A DNA stretch of 17,761 bases from JAWWPG01 sp038254365 (GCA_038254365.1 JBBSGI010000061.1:1-17761); one strand, 5' to 3'. Counted from the first letter of the stretch, positions 1-8,214 are shown. Program-made: numbers and translations. Notes: generated by a model not told the origin, from the sequence alone.

Positions 1-2
1 CC

Positions 3-116
3 GCCTGGGCCGAACTCATCCGAGACCACCTCGCCCGCACCCAAGGACGAGCACCCGACCAACGACGCCACGTCGATTCCCGGTCAGCTCCCAGCCTGCA
101 CCCATCTCCACGCTAA
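3..116 (+). CDS. Possible 3' end of a truncated protein-coding gene
   Basis: The window opens inside a stop-free frame that ends at TAA 114-116. It translates as a 37-residue tail beginning AWAELIRDHLARTQGR, and the first half reads like a plausible amphipathic helix of a real protein. The frame is open at the left window edge, so the start and the bulk of any gene lie outside. The second half, rich in Arg, Ser, Pro and His, is low in information. I cannot assign a family. The main support is that this is the only frame here with protein-like composition and that a hairpin typical of convergent gene ends follows at 167-202. It may equally be non-coding. Confidence 0.3.
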   Translation, partial: AWAELIRDHLARTQGRAPDQRRHVDSRSAPSLHPSPR

Positions 117-166
117 GCGACATAGGACATGCGTTCGATCCTACTACCTGCCGGAGATACTGTCGA

Positions 167-202
167 CTCCGCGACCCGTTGTCCACAAGGGAATACGCGG
201 AG
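167..202. terminator. Long hairpin between convergent gene ends, candidate bidirectional terminator
   Basis: A perfect 7-bp outer stem (CTCCGCG at 167-173, CGCGGAG at 196-202) encloses an inner stem of CCC 175-177 with GGG 189-191 and TTG 179-181 with CAA 186-188, closed by TCCA. It lies 24-59 nt beyond the stop codon of the minus-strand kinase and after the possible plus-strand gene tail. There is no T-tract on either strand, which is common for actinobacterial hairpin terminators, so termination is inferred from position and structure only. The apex contains a DnaA-box-like 9-mer, listed separately. Confidence 0.4.
179..187 (+). other. Isolated DnaA-box-like 9-mer
   Basis: TTGTCCACA matches exactly the DnaA-box consensus usually quoted for Streptomyces and mycobacteria. 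It sits in the upper stem and loop of the hairpin at 167-202. It is the only perfect copy I noticed in the window, the surroundings are not AT-rich and no dnaA, dnaN or parAB genes are near. It therefore does not mark an origin. It could be a DnaA titration or regulatory site, or a chance match. Confidence 0.35.
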
Positions 203-225
203 GTCTGCCGTTCCTGCCGAATGAG

Positions 226-807
226 TCACCACCCTCGGACGATCAGATCAGCTGACTGCGCGGGATCTTCGACTGCCTGGTAGTAATCCTCGGCGGCCGC
301 CCACTTGTCGATCCAGCCGGAGTCGTTCTCGCCTCGCGCATACGCCCTCGACAGCCGGACCTCACGCGGTGTGTCCACGTAGATGGACAAGTCCCAATAG
401 GATCGCAAGTCGGCGCGAAGCAGGTACACGCCCTCAACGAGCACCACGCCCTTGGGCAGCACTTCAACCCAGTCGACGAGCTTGTTGCTCGACCAGTCAT
501 AGCGTTGGAATCGTGCGGGTTCACCTCGTTTGAGTGGTCGAAGGAGTTGCTGCTCCAGCCGCACGTGGTCGAAGTACCTCTGGTAGCCCTGCCGCGGACT
601 CCACGACCTCCAGTCCCGCCCCTCTGGACCGTAGAAGTCGTCCGCATGAACAACCCGTACCTGTCCAGGGCAGGCATCGGCAACAGATCGGGCCAGCGTC
701 GACTTGCCGGATCCTCCCATACCGTCGAGACAGACCAAGGTCACCCCGTCGTCGACCGGAAGAGCGAGTCGCTCAATCACCTGGGTGGCAGCCTCGTCCA
801 CGTTCAC
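226..807 (-). CDS. Uridine kinase-like P-loop nucleoside kinase
   Basis: A 193-residue protein of the uridine kinase / phosphoribulokinase-like P-loop superfamily, expected to transfer phosphate from ATP to a nucleoside or similar small alcohol in the cytoplasm. A clear Walker A, GMGGSGKST, occupies residues 29-37 after a hydrophobic beta strand. The HADDFY segment at 54-59 corresponds to the acidic substrate-side motif of uridine kinases. A second strand, VVLVEGVYLL, and the YVDTP segment with following Arg-rich residues fit the Walker B and lid regions. Length is normal for the family. The start is GTG at 807, only 4 bp after the stop of the SRPBCC gene, so the two are probably co-transcribed and translationally coupled. 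GTG at 801 is an alternative start. The true substrate cannot be told from sequence; many actinobacterial paralogues are only labelled (d)NMP or uridine kinase. Confidence 0.85.
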   Translation of the reverse strand: MNVDEAATQVIERLALPVDDGVTLVCLDGMGGSGKSTLARSVADACPGQVRVVHADDFYGPEGRDWRSWSPRQGYQRYFDHVRLEQQLLRPLKRGEPARFQRYDWSSNKLVDWVEVLPKGVVLVEGVYLLRADLRSYWDLSIYVDTPREVRLSRAYARGENDSGWIDKWAAAEDYYQAVEDPAQSADLIVRGW

Positions 808-811
808 TCGG

Positions 812-1258
812 TCAGGATGACAAATGGGGCAGGGCTTCGAGCGTCCTGGTCATCTGGTCGACGGTCTTGCCGGCGAGCTTCTCGAACTCGCGCCGCATCA
901 GCGGCTCGGCGAGCTTGGCCAAGCCATTGAGGGTCACGGTCGCCTGGTACGTGATCGAGGTGGTGTCGCCGACTGCCTCGAAGGTCATGTCGTCGGTCGC
1001 CGTGGCCGTCTTGTTGGTGCCGACGAACGTGAGGTGGTACGGGTCGGCGTGCGTGAGTTGGTACGACAGCTCGGTCTTGCGGCCGAGAATCTCCGAGACG
1101 TTGTGCCAGGTGGTGCCGGTGCCCACCTCGCCGGAGCTCACCTGAGTGCAGGTGACCGTCCCGGGATCCCAGCTTTCCGCGTGCGCGAAGTCCCTGAGGT
1201 AGTCGACGACTGTCTCGATCTGCTGCTTGACGGTGAACGTGCGCTGGACGTGAGTCAT
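812..1258 (-). CDS. SRPBCC family (polyketide cyclase/START-like) protein
   Basis: A 148-residue protein with the pattern of the SRPBCC helix-grip fold. An N-terminal strand (HVQRTFTV) is followed by a short helix with VVDYLRDF and a WDPGT turn, then a series of alternating beta strands and a long C-terminal amphipathic helix (LMRREFEKLAGKTVDQMTRTL). Members form a hydrophobic cavity that binds or sometimes transforms small ligands, and most actinobacterial copies have no known substrate. I chose ATG 1258 because a GGAGAG Shine-Dalgarno lies about 7 nt upstream and the fold begins right there. The 50 upstream in-frame residues are low-complexity and lie in the intergenic gap. The gene precedes the kinase gene by 4 bp. 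No catalytic residues can be assigned. Confidence 0.85.
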   Translation of the reverse strand: MTHVQRTFTVKQQIETVVDYLRDFAHAESWDPGTVTCTQVSSGEVGTGTTWHNVSEILGRKTELSYQLTHADPYHLTFVGTNKTATATDDMTFEAVGDTTSITYQATVTLNGLAKLAEPLMRREFEKLAGKTVDQMTRTLEALPHLSS

Positions 1259-1376
1259 GATCTCGCTCTCCGGCGACGCGCGGTCGTCAGTGGTGTGGAC
1301 CGGATGCTGACCTGCCGGTTCATCCCAGCGTACGGACAAGACCCAGCAGCCACCGAGGGGTGGCAGACGGTGACCA

Positions 1377-1397
1377 TGCCGGACAGACCGGCCGGCA
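1377..1397 (-). terminator. Weak hairpin just after the lhr stop
   Basis: TGCCGG at 1377-1382 pairs with CCGGCA at 1392-1397 around a 9-nt loop, starting 8 nt beyond the lhr stop codon on the minus strand. A second small perfect repeat, CCACC-GAGG-GGTGG at 1350-1363, follows. Neither has a T-tract. These may weaken read-through from lhr into the SRPBCC gene, but the stems are short and this is only a candidate. Confidence 0.25.
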
Positions 1398-1404
1398 GTT
1401 GCCT

Positions 1405-4400
1405 TCATCGGCGCAACCGCAGCCCGCGCGGGGTCACATGGAAACCGGCGGTCTCGAGAGCGGTGGCCAGGGGCGACCCGAGGATGTGCTCCCCGTCGGC
1501 CCGCTCGACCGTCAGCTTGCCGAGGGCGCCCGCGTGTACGGCGAGCGCGAGCGCGTCAACGGCCGGCTGCACACGAGCCGGGTCGTCGCTGAACGTCAGC
1601 AGGGTGCGACCTCCGCGCTCCACGTAGACGACCAGCCCGCCGTCGACGATGACCACGAGCGCGCCCGCCTTGCGCCCCGGGCGGTGGCCCGCATTGGCAA
1701 CATCGACGGCTCGGTCGGGCCAGGACAGCGCCGCCCCGAACGGGTTTGCCGGGTCGGTGGCCGCTAGGAGCAGCGCCCGAGGCGCGCCGTCTCGGTCCGG
1801 CGGCCGCTCAGTGTCCGCGGACATCGCGCGGACCCGGTCCACCGCACCGGTGGTCGAGAACTGGGCCGCGCCGAGGCCGGCGATGAAATAGCCACGGCGG
1901 CAGCGGCCGGACTCCTCGAACCTGGCCAGCACCTTGTAGACCGCCGCGAAGCCGCCCGGCACCTGTTCACTGGTCGCCGCGCCGCGGGTGACGATGCCGT
2001 GCCGCTCGAGCATCGCCTCGGCGGTCGCATAGGCCCGCCGGGTGATGTCGCCGTCACGCGGAGGCGTCAGCGCCCAGCGCCCAGCCGTCATCGGCGGACC
2101 GCCACGGGCCGGCAGCGGCTGCCGACCGCCTCCCCGCGGCAGCCCACGGCGGGAGCCGTAGCGTGCCCGGGGGGCGGCGGGTCGCCGTCGGTGCGTCCCG
2201 CCGCCACTCAGCAGTGCTCGCAGTGGCGCGATCGTGTCGTTGGTGAGGTGGCCGGTCCAGGTGAGGTCCCAGAGCACCGCGGCAAGTGCCTGGTCGTCGG
2301 TCGACCCGATGCCATCCGCGAGCTGCCGGAAGAAGAAGCCTCCTCCGGAGGCCAGCAGGTCGAGCACGGCGTGATGGCGTTCACCCAGGTCGATCTCGCC
2401 GAGGTCTGGCAGCGTCAGCGGCGCCGTGTCCGCTGGGTGCAGCGTGACCCAGCCGTCGGTGCCGGGCAACGCCCCGGCTCCCGCCCACACGACCTCGCCG
2501 GCCGACGTCAGCTCGTCGAGCATCGGCGGCTGGTAGTCGACGAGCCGGCTCGACAGCACGAACGGCTCCAGGGCGGAGGCGGGCACCGGGCAGCCAGCAA
2601 GCTGCTCGACCACGGTGAGCACGCCGTCGACCCCGCGCAGGCGGCTGCCGACGTGCTGCCACACCGGCAGGAACCGCGCCAGCGTCGCCTGCTCGACCGG
2701 TTCGACCTCGGCGCGCGCCCGGGCCAGTGAGCGACGGCGGATGCGACGAAGCACCTCGGTGTCACACCATTCGGAGCCGTGAACGGCCGGGCGGAACTCA
2801 CCCTCGGTGAGCCGCCCCGCGTGTGCGAATCGACGAAGCACGTCGTGGGCGACGGCGACACCGAGGCCGTAGCGCTCAGCGACGTCCGCGGTGACGAACG
2901 GGCCATGGGTACGGCCGAAGCGGCTGACCAGGTCGCCGAGTGGATCTGCCAGCCGGTCGGTGAAGGCTGCCGGTACCCCGGGCGGCACCGGTACTCCGAG
3001 CGCGTCGCGGAGCCGACCGACGTCCTCGACGGCGGCCACCATCGTGCGGCCGGCGATGCGGACCTCGACCACCCGGCCGGCCGTCGCGAGAGCGCTCAGC
3101 CACTGGGCGGACCGTGACCGCTCGGTCACCCGGTCAGCGATCTGGTCGGTCGTCAGGGGGCCGACCAGCCGCAGCAGGTCGGCAACGCCCTCGGCGTCGC
3201 GGGCCCGCCGCGTCTCCGACAACCACTGCAGGTCGCGCTCGGTCTCGTCGATGACGTCTGGGTCCAGCAGGTCGCGCAGCTCGGTCCGGCCCAGCAGCTC
3301 GCTGAGCAACCCGGGGTCGAGCGCCAACGCTGCGGCCTTCCGCTCGGCGAGCGGCGAGTCGCCCTCGTAGATGAACTCGGCGATGTAGCCGAAGAGCAGC
3401 GAGCGGGCGAACGCGCTGGGGGTCGCGGTCTCGACCTCGACTACGCGGATCCGGCGGGCCTCGATGTCGCGCATCAACTGCAGCAGGGCGGGCAGGTCGT
3501 AGACGTCCTGCAGGCACTCGCGCACCGCCTCCAGCACGATCGGGACCGAACCGTACTTGCTCGCCACCTCGAGCAGTGCGGCCGACTTCTGCCGCTGCTG
3601 CCACAGCGCCGATCGGCGGCCCGGATCACGACGCGGAAGCAACAGCGCCCGCGCGGCGCACTCACGGAACCGGGACGCGAACAGGGCCGACCCGCCGACT
3701 GCCTGGGTCACGATCTCGTCGAGCTCGTCGGGCTCGAAGAAGCACACGTCGGCACCGGGCGGCTCCGCATCGGTCTCGGGGATCCGCAGCACGATGCCGT
3801 CGTCGGCGGCCATCGCCTGCGCGTCGACCCCGAACCGCTCCTGCAGCCGCTGCCCGATCGCCAGCGCCCACGGCCCGTGGACGGCAGCGCCGTACGGCGA
3901 GTGGATGATCAGCCGCCAGTCGCCGAGCTCGTCGCGGCAACGCTCGACCAGTAGCTGACGGTCATGGGGCACCAACCCGGTGTCGGCTAGCTGCTCTCCG
4001 AGGTAGGTGACCAGGTTGCCGGCGGCGTAGGCGTCGAGACCGGCGGTCGCCGCCCGCTCGAGCGCCTCCGGTGCCGACATGGACGAGATCTCGCGCACGA
4101 AGGCTCCGACCGCCGCTCCCAGCTCGGCGGGTCGGCCGAGCGTGTCACCCTTCCAGAAGGGCAGCCGGCCGGGCTGCCCGGGCGCCGGGGATACCAGCAC
4201 CCGGTCGTGGGTGATCTCCTCGATGCGCCAGCTCGACGTGCCGAGCGCGAAGACGTCGCCGACCCGCGACTCGTAGACCATCTCCTCGTCGAGCTCACCG
4301 ACTCGAGATGGTCGCCCGGCCGCGTCGCTGCCGACCAGGAAGACCCCGAAGAGCCCGCGATCGGGAATCGTGCCGCCGGACGTGACGGCGAGCCGCTGCG

Positions 4401-5994
4401 CACCCGGACGGCCGGTCAGCGTGTCGGCCACCCGGTCCCAGACCAGCCGCGGCCGGAGCTCAGCGAACTCGTCGGACGGATAGCGGCCGGCAAGCAGGTC
4501 GAGCGTCGCGTCGAAGGCCGAGCGGGGGAGGGTCGCGAAGGGCGCCGCCCGCCGTACGGCGGCGAACAGCTCATCGGTCTGCCAGACGTCGAGGGCGACG
4601 CACGCGACGATCTGCTGGGCGAGCACGTCGAGCGGGTTGGTCGGCACCCGCAACGCCTCGATCTGGCCCGCGCGCATCCGCTCGACAGTCACCGCGGTCT
4701 GCACCAGATCGCCACGATGCTTGGGGAACAGCACCCCCCGCGAGACCTCGCCGACCTGGTGTCCCGCGCGGCCGACCCGTTGCAGTCCGCTCGCGACCGA
4801 CGGGGGAGCCTCGACCTGGATCACCAGGTCGACCGCGCCCATGTCGATGCCGAGCTCGAGGCTGGACGTGGCCACGACGCACGGCAGCAGCCCGGCCTTG
4901 AGGGCATCCTCGATGACGGCCCGCTGCTCCTTGCTCACCGAGCCGTGGTGGGCCCGAGCCAGTAGTCCCGGCGTGCCGTTCGCGACGCCGCTGTGCGCCA
5001 TGACCTCGGCCGGCGGCGGCACGCTCTCGACGGCCTCACCGCGCCGTTCGGCGGTGATCTCGTTGAGCCGTGCGGTCAGCCGCTCGGCCAGTCGGCGCGA
5101 GTTGGCGAACACGATCGTGGACCGGTGCTGCTCGACGAGGTCGACGATCTGCTCCTCCACGTGAGGCCAGATCGAGGCCCGCTCGCGGACCTCGGAGGAA
5201 CCGTCGCCGTAGCCTTCGTCGTCCGACCGCCGCGCGCTGGCCGCGATGTCGGACATGTCCTCGACCGGTACGACGACCTCGAGCTGCCACTGCTTGCGCG
5301 AAGGGGGTGCCACGATGGTGGTTGGGGCAGAGCCGCCCAGGAACCGAGCCACCTCGTCGACCGGGCGCACGGTCGCGGAAAGCCCGATGCGCTGGGCCGG
5401 GCGGTCGAGCAGCTCGTCGAGACGCTCCAGCGACACGGCGAGGTGGGCGCCGCGCTTGGTGCCGGCGACGGCGTGCACCTCGTCGACGATCACCGTCTCG
5501 ACGCCGCGCAACGTGTCGCGGGCATGCGAGGTGAGCATCAAGAACAGCGATTCGGGGGTGGTGATGAGCACGTCGGGTGGTCGGGTGACCAGGCGTCGTC
5601 GCTCGTCGGTGGGCGTGTCACCGGAGCGGACGCCGACGGTGATGTCCGGCACCGGCAGGCCGAGTCGGCCGGCGGTCTGGCGGAGACCGGCGAGCGGCGC
5701 GCGCAGGTTGCGCTCGACGTCGACGGCCAGCGCCTTCATCGGCGACACGTAGAGCACCCGGCAGCGCTTGGTCTTGTCGTCGGGACGAAGCCCGGCGGCG
5801 ATCTGGTCGAGCGCCCACAAGAAGGCGGCCAGCGTCTTGCCGGACCCGGTGGGCGCGACCACCAGGGTGTGGGCTCCGGTGGCGATCGCCTGCCAGGCGC
5901 CCAGCTGCGCCGGAGTGGGCGCGGCGAACGCGTCGCCGAACCACTCCCTCGCCACCGGCGAGAACGCGGCCAGCTCCGGGCCAGGTGTCATCAC
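1405..5994 (-). CDS. lhr: Lhr-type superfamily 2 ATP-dependent helicase
   Basis: A 1529-residue DEAD/DEAH helicase of the long Lhr family, close in length to the roughly 1500-residue mycobacterial Lhr, a 3'-5' single-strand DNA translocase that unwinds RNA:DNA hybrids and takes part in DNA damage responses. Visible motifs are the Q-motif-like PTPAQ near 27-30, Walker A APTGSGKT at 47-54, DEVH at 171-174, SAT at 206-208, the second RecA domain with ATSSLELGID near 375-384 and motif VI QRVGRAG at 405-411. A winged helix and beta-barrel core and a long C-terminal extension follow, ending about residue 1529. No frameshift or missing motif is seen. GTG 5994 is immediately followed by ATG 5991; a GGGGAG Shine-Dalgarno lies 9 nt before GTG, which favours it slightly. 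A 66-bp gap separates it from the propeller gene upstream. Confidence 0.97.
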   Translation of the reverse strand: MMTPGPELAAFSPVAREWFGDAFAAPTPAQLGAWQAIATGAHTLVVAPTGSGKTLAAFLWALDQIAAGLRPDDKTKRCRVLYVSPMKALAVDVERNLRAPLAGLRQTAGRLGLPVPDITVGVRSGDTPTDERRRLVTRPPDVLITTPESLFLMLTSHARDTLRGVETVIVDEVHAVAGTKRGAHLAVSLERLDELLDRPAQRIGLSATVRPVDEVARFLGGSAPTTIVAPPSRKQWQLEVVVPVEDMSDIAASARRSDDEGYGDGSSEVRERASIWPHVEEQIVDLVEQHRSTIVFANSRRLAERLTARLNEITAERRGEAVESVPPPAEVMAHSGVANGTPGLLARAHHGSVSKEQRAVIEDALKAGLLPCVVATSSLELGIDMGAVDLVIQVEAPPSVASGLQRVGRAGHQVGEVSRGVLFPKHRGDLVQTAVTVERMRAGQIEALRVPTNPLDVLAQQIVACVALDVWQTDELFAAVRRAAPFATLPRSAFDATLDLLAGRYPSDEFAELRPRLVWDRVADTLTGRPGAQRLAVTSGGTIPDRGLFGVFLVGSDAAGRPSRVGELDEEMVYESRVGDVFALGTSSWRIEEITHDRVLVSPAPGQPGRLPFWKGDTLGRPAELGAAVGAFVREISSMSAPEALERAATAGLDAYAAGNLVTYLGEQLADTGLVPHDRQLLVERCRDELGDWRLIIHSPYGAAVHGPWALAIGQRLQERFGVDAQAMAADDGIVLRIPETDAEPPGADVCFFEPDELDEIVTQAVGGSALFASRFRECAARALLLPRRDPGRRSALWQQRQKSAALLEVASKYGSVPIVLEAVRECLQDVYDLPALLQLMRDIEARRIRVVEVETATPSAFARSLLFGYIAEFIYEGDSPLAERKAAALALDPGLLSELLGRTELRDLLDPDVIDETERDLQWLSETRRARDAEGVADLLRLVGPLTTDQIADRVTERSRSAQWLSALATAGRVVEVRIAGRTMVAAVEDVGRLRDALGVPVPPGVPAAFTDRLADPLGDLVSRFGRTHGPFVTADVAERYGLGVAVAHDVLRRFAHAGRLTEGEFRPAVHGSEWCDTEVLRRIRRRSLARARAEVEPVEQATLARFLPVWQHVGSRLRGVDGVLTVVEQLAGCPVPASALEPFVLSSRLVDYQPPMLDELTSAGEVVWAGAGALPGTDGWVTLHPADTAPLTLPDLGEIDLGERHHAVLDLLASGGGFFFRQLADGIGSTDDQALAAVLWDLTWTGHLTNDTIAPLRALLSGGGTHRRRPAAPRARYGSRRGLPRGGGRQPLPARGGPPMTAGRWALTPPRDGDITRRAYATAEAMLERHGIVTRGAATSEQVPGGFAAVYKVLARFEESGRCRRGYFIAGLGAAQFSTTGAVDRVRAMSADTERPPDRDGAPRALLLAATDPANPFGAALSWPDRAVDVANAGHRPGRKAGALVVIVDGGLVVYVERGGRTLLTFSDDPARVQPAVDALALAVHAGALGKLTVERADGEHILGSPLATALETAGFHVTPRGLRLRR

Positions 5995-6060
5995 CCGGTT
6001 AGTCTCCCCGACACCGCCGACAGTGTTGCCGTCGAGGCGGGCGGCGGGCGGAGCCCCCGG

Positions 6061-7464
6061 TCAGGGTGTCGTGTCGGAGACGGCGTACGGCGTCCAGTTG
6101 GTGCCACCGTTCGTCGTACTCACGATGTGTCCGGAGGAGTCGAGCAGGTATCCGTAGGACGGATTGGTGAAGCCGAAGAACACCGGCGTCCGCAGGCCCG
6201 GCACCGGCACCGTGGTGACGCCGTTGCTGACGGACAGCTTCTGGATACCGACCACGCCGTCCCCGGCCACGAACGCCGTGTCGCGCGCCTGGGCAGCGGC
6301 GACCGCCGTGGGGGGGTAGGAGGTTCCGGCCGGGTGCCACGTGCCCAGGTCCGTGGTGTCGGTGTAGGTGAACACCGCCGAGGTGGCTCCCTGGCAGGTC
6401 ACCCAGAGCGAGCTGACCGTGGTCTGGGCGTCAACCTGCTCGCTGGCGGCAGAGAGGGTCCGCGGGTCGGTGCCCGAGGGACACGGCCGCTCGCGCCGCC
6501 AGCTCGTGCCATCGGCGCTCAGGTAGACGACCGGGTGCAGGCTGCCGGCGTCGATCAGCGCGACCAGCCCGTTGGCGGTCACCAGCGACTGCACGCTGGT
6601 GAGGCCCGGGTTGCTGACCGTGACTCGCTGCCAGGCGTCCTCGGTCGTCGGGGAGCGGTACAGGTCCGCCCCGCCGAGGGACGGGCTGGACACGGCGGCG
6701 TAGACGTAGTCGCCCCACGACTCCAGATGGGTGACCTCACCCGGTGGAGCGCCGACGTTCGACCAGGTGTGGCCGGAGTCGTGCGTGCTCCAGTAGGCGT
6801 CGCCGTAGGCCCACCCGTCGTACTGGCCGCTACCATCTTGGCGCAACGTGAAGCGCAGCTGGCTCACCGTCTCGGGCGTCGGCTGCCCACCGGTGACCGG
6901 CGGTGCGGGCAGCTGACCCAGATCGGTCCAGCTGCCGTCAGCGCCGTGCTGGTCCGTCGCGAAGACGGTGGCACACTGCACCCGGCCGCACGCGTTTCCG
7001 GGCGTCTTGGCCAGCACCCACTGATGCTGGGTGCCGGTGGCGGTCAGGGACACCGGATCGACCTGGTCCGCAGCGATCGGGCCACTCGGTGAGATCTGGA
7101 CCGTCACCTTGCTGCCGTAAGGCGACCCACTGGACTGCTTGGACGGGGATGGCACCGTGGCGGTGGGCGATGGCGTGTCGGGGGTGGTCGGCGTGTTCGT
7201 GGCGAGCTCCGTGAACGGCGTCCGGTCTCCGGCCGCGACCGGCGCCTTCTCGCCGCCGATCAGGCCGCTGGCGTCGACCGCGACCCCCCCGCCAGCCACC
7301 GCGAGCACGGCCGCGGCCGCGACCGCCACGCCGCGCCTCACCCGACGTATCTTGGCTCCGTGATGGACCCGGGAGAGGAACTCGTCAGTGCCCACGGCAT
7401 CGCCTCGGCGGGGACGGCTGAGGGCATCGCGCAACCGACGCTCGAGGTCGTCGTCCTCGTTCAT
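6061..7464 (-). CDS. Single-pass membrane protein with extracellular BNR/Asp-box beta-propeller domain, encoded after an ECF sigma gene
   Basis: A 467-residue protein with a charged cytoplasmic N-terminus of about 44 residues, one transmembrane helix at roughly 45-63, a Thr/Pro/Ser-rich linker at about 88-118 and a secreted-side domain. That domain carries Asp-box motifs (S-x-D-x-G-x-T/S-W) at 226-234, 316-322 and 449-457, the signature of sialidase- or Ycf48-like beta-propellers. Four cysteines (159, 164, 328, 356) could form disulfides outside the cell. ATG 7464 is chosen because GGAGG lies about 6 nt upstream; the 14 upstream in-frame residues overlap the sigma gene. It starts 25 bp after the sigma gene ends and is probably co-transcribed with it. 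The cytoplasmic N-terminus may contact the sigma factor, but it shows no recognisable zinc anti-sigma motif. A sialidase activity is not claimed. Confidence 0.85.
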   Translation of the reverse strand: MNEDDDLERRLRDALSRPRRGDAVGTDEFLSRVHHGAKIRRVRRGVAVAAAAVLAVAGGGVAVDASGLIGGEKAPVAAGDRTPFTELATNTPTTPDTPSPTATVPSPSKQSSGSPYGSKVTVQISPSGPIAADQVDPVSLTATGTQHQWVLAKTPGNACGRVQCATVFATDQHGADGSWTDLGQLPAPPVTGGQPTPETVSQLRFTLRQDGSGQYDGWAYGDAYWSTHDSGHTWSNVGAPPGEVTHLESWGDYVYAAVSSPSLGGADLYRSPTTEDAWQRVTVSNPGLTSVQSLVTANGLVALIDAGSLHPVVYLSADGTSWRRERPCPSGTDPRTLSAASEQVDAQTTVSSLWVTCQGATSAVFTYTDTTDLGTWHPAGTSYPPTAVAAAQARDTAFVAGDGVVGIQKLSVSNGVTTVPVPGLRTPVFFGFTNPSYGYLLDSSGHIVSTTNGGTNWTPYAVSDTTP

Positions 7465-7489
7465 CGGATCCTCCCACCGTCTCGCGGGG

Positions 7490-7972
7490 TCATTGGGCAG
7501 GCTCACTGGGCACCAGCAGCCGCAGCTTGGCCAGCGCCTTCGATGCCTGGCTCTTGACGGTGCCGACCGAGCAGCTCAAGGTCCGCGCGATCTCCGCCTC
7601 GGACATGTCCTCGTAGTACCGCAGCGCGATCACCGCCCGTTGCTTCGTGGGCAGGGTCCGCAACGCCTGCCACAGGTCGTCGTCGAAGTGCACGTCCTCG
7701 GTGCCGCCGTCGAACAGCTCGTCGGTGGCGTGCTCACGACCGAACTTGCGCCAGATGCTGATGTTGCGGTTGACCATGATCCGGCGCACGTAGCCCTCCG
7801 GGTCGTCACGGGAGTCGAGCCGGTTCCAGGCCACCAGGGTCCGCTCGAGCGCGTCCTGCACGAGGTCCTGACCTGCCTCGGTCGAGCCGGTGAGCGATCG
7901 GCCAAACCGCACCAAGTCCGGCAACCTGGCGCGCACGAAGGCGTCGAAGGCCTCGCGATCTTCGTCGCGCAT
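7490..7972 (-). CDS. ECF RNA polymerase sigma factor, SigE family
   Basis: A 160-residue group 4 sigma factor. Region 2 spans about residues 7-75, with the core-binding and -10-recognition helices around DLVQDALERTLVAW and the YVRRIMVNRNISIWRK segment. Region 4 spans about 99-152, with LPTKQRAVIALRYYEDMSEAEIA and the helix-turn-helix CSVGTVKSQASKALAKLR that reads the -35 element. There is no C-terminal extension, as expected for the short SigE-type ECF factors of actinobacteria (TIGR02983-like). ATG 7972 has AGGGG 7 nt upstream; that Shine-Dalgarno is partly within a small CCCT-GTC-AGGG hairpin. The downstream propeller gene is the likely partner. A large inverted repeat lies 52-88 bp upstream and may be its control site. 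The target promoters are unknown. Confidence 0.93.
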   Translation of the reverse strand: MRDEDREAFDAFVRARLPDLVRFGRSLTGSTEAGQDLVQDALERTLVAWNRLDSRDDPEGYVRRIMVNRNISIWRKFGREHATDELFDGGTEDVHFDDDLWQALRTLPTKQRAVIALRYYEDMSEAEIARTLSCSVGTVKSQASKALAKLRLLVPSEPAQ

Positions 7973-8023
7973 CCATTCACCCCTGACAGGGCTGCTACGG
8001 CTCCCGCGGGCACGGTCATGAAT

Positions 8024-8060
8024 ATCGTCACCTCACTCCGAGGACGTGCCAGGTGACGAT
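8024..8060. repeat. Perfect 10-bp inverted repeat in the divergent sigma/ABC-transporter intergenic region
   Basis: ATCGTCACCT at 8024-8033 is exactly matched by AGGTGACGAT at 8051-8060, with a 17-nt spacer. It lies in the 242-bp gap between the start codons of the divergent sigma gene (7972) and ABC ATPase gene (8215), 52-88 bp upstream of the sigma start. It could be a two-half-site operator (27 bp centre to centre) or a stem in a sigma-gene leader. No coding function was seen in the rest of the gap. Confidence 0.6.
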
Positions 8061-8200
8061 GTGGTTGCCTAGCGGGCCGAGATCGTGCCCCTTACGGTTC
8101 CCATCATGCCATCGGACAGGGTCGCAGGGACCGAGCAGCGCGGTGGCGACTGTGCTCCGGCGCAGCCAAGAACTCGCTGTGATCCGTCGTCCACCGACAC

Positions 8201-8206
8201 TAGGGT
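8201..8206 (+). promoter_or_regulatory. -10 box TAGGGT for a probably leaderless ABC ATPase transcript
   Basis: TAGGGT fits the actinobacterial TANNNT -10 motif and ends 8 nt before the GTG start at 8215. Transcription would then begin at or just next to the start codon. No convincing Shine-Dalgarno precedes the GTG and no clear -35 is visible, which together favour a leaderless messenger. Confidence 0.45.
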
Positions 8207-8214
8207 CGACTGTC

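Noticed and set aside
179..187. Replication origin
   Set aside because: Only a single DnaA box, no AT-rich stretch and no replication or partition genes are present.
1259..1408. Longer start for the SRPBCC protein
   Set aside because: The extra 50 residues overlap the lhr stop and do not resemble protein; ATG 1258 has a good ribosome-binding site.
6015..6022. TGTCGGCG upstream of lhr as a DNA-damage (RecA-NDp/PafBC-type) promoter element
   Set aside because: It has one mismatch to the core I remember and no TANNNT box at the required spacing; no LexA-type palindrome was seen either.
4993..7092. Long plus-strand open frame of 699 codons
   Set aside because: It lies antisense to lhr and the propeller gene, has Arg/Gly/His-rich low-information composition and shows no domain; it is a GC-rich shadow.
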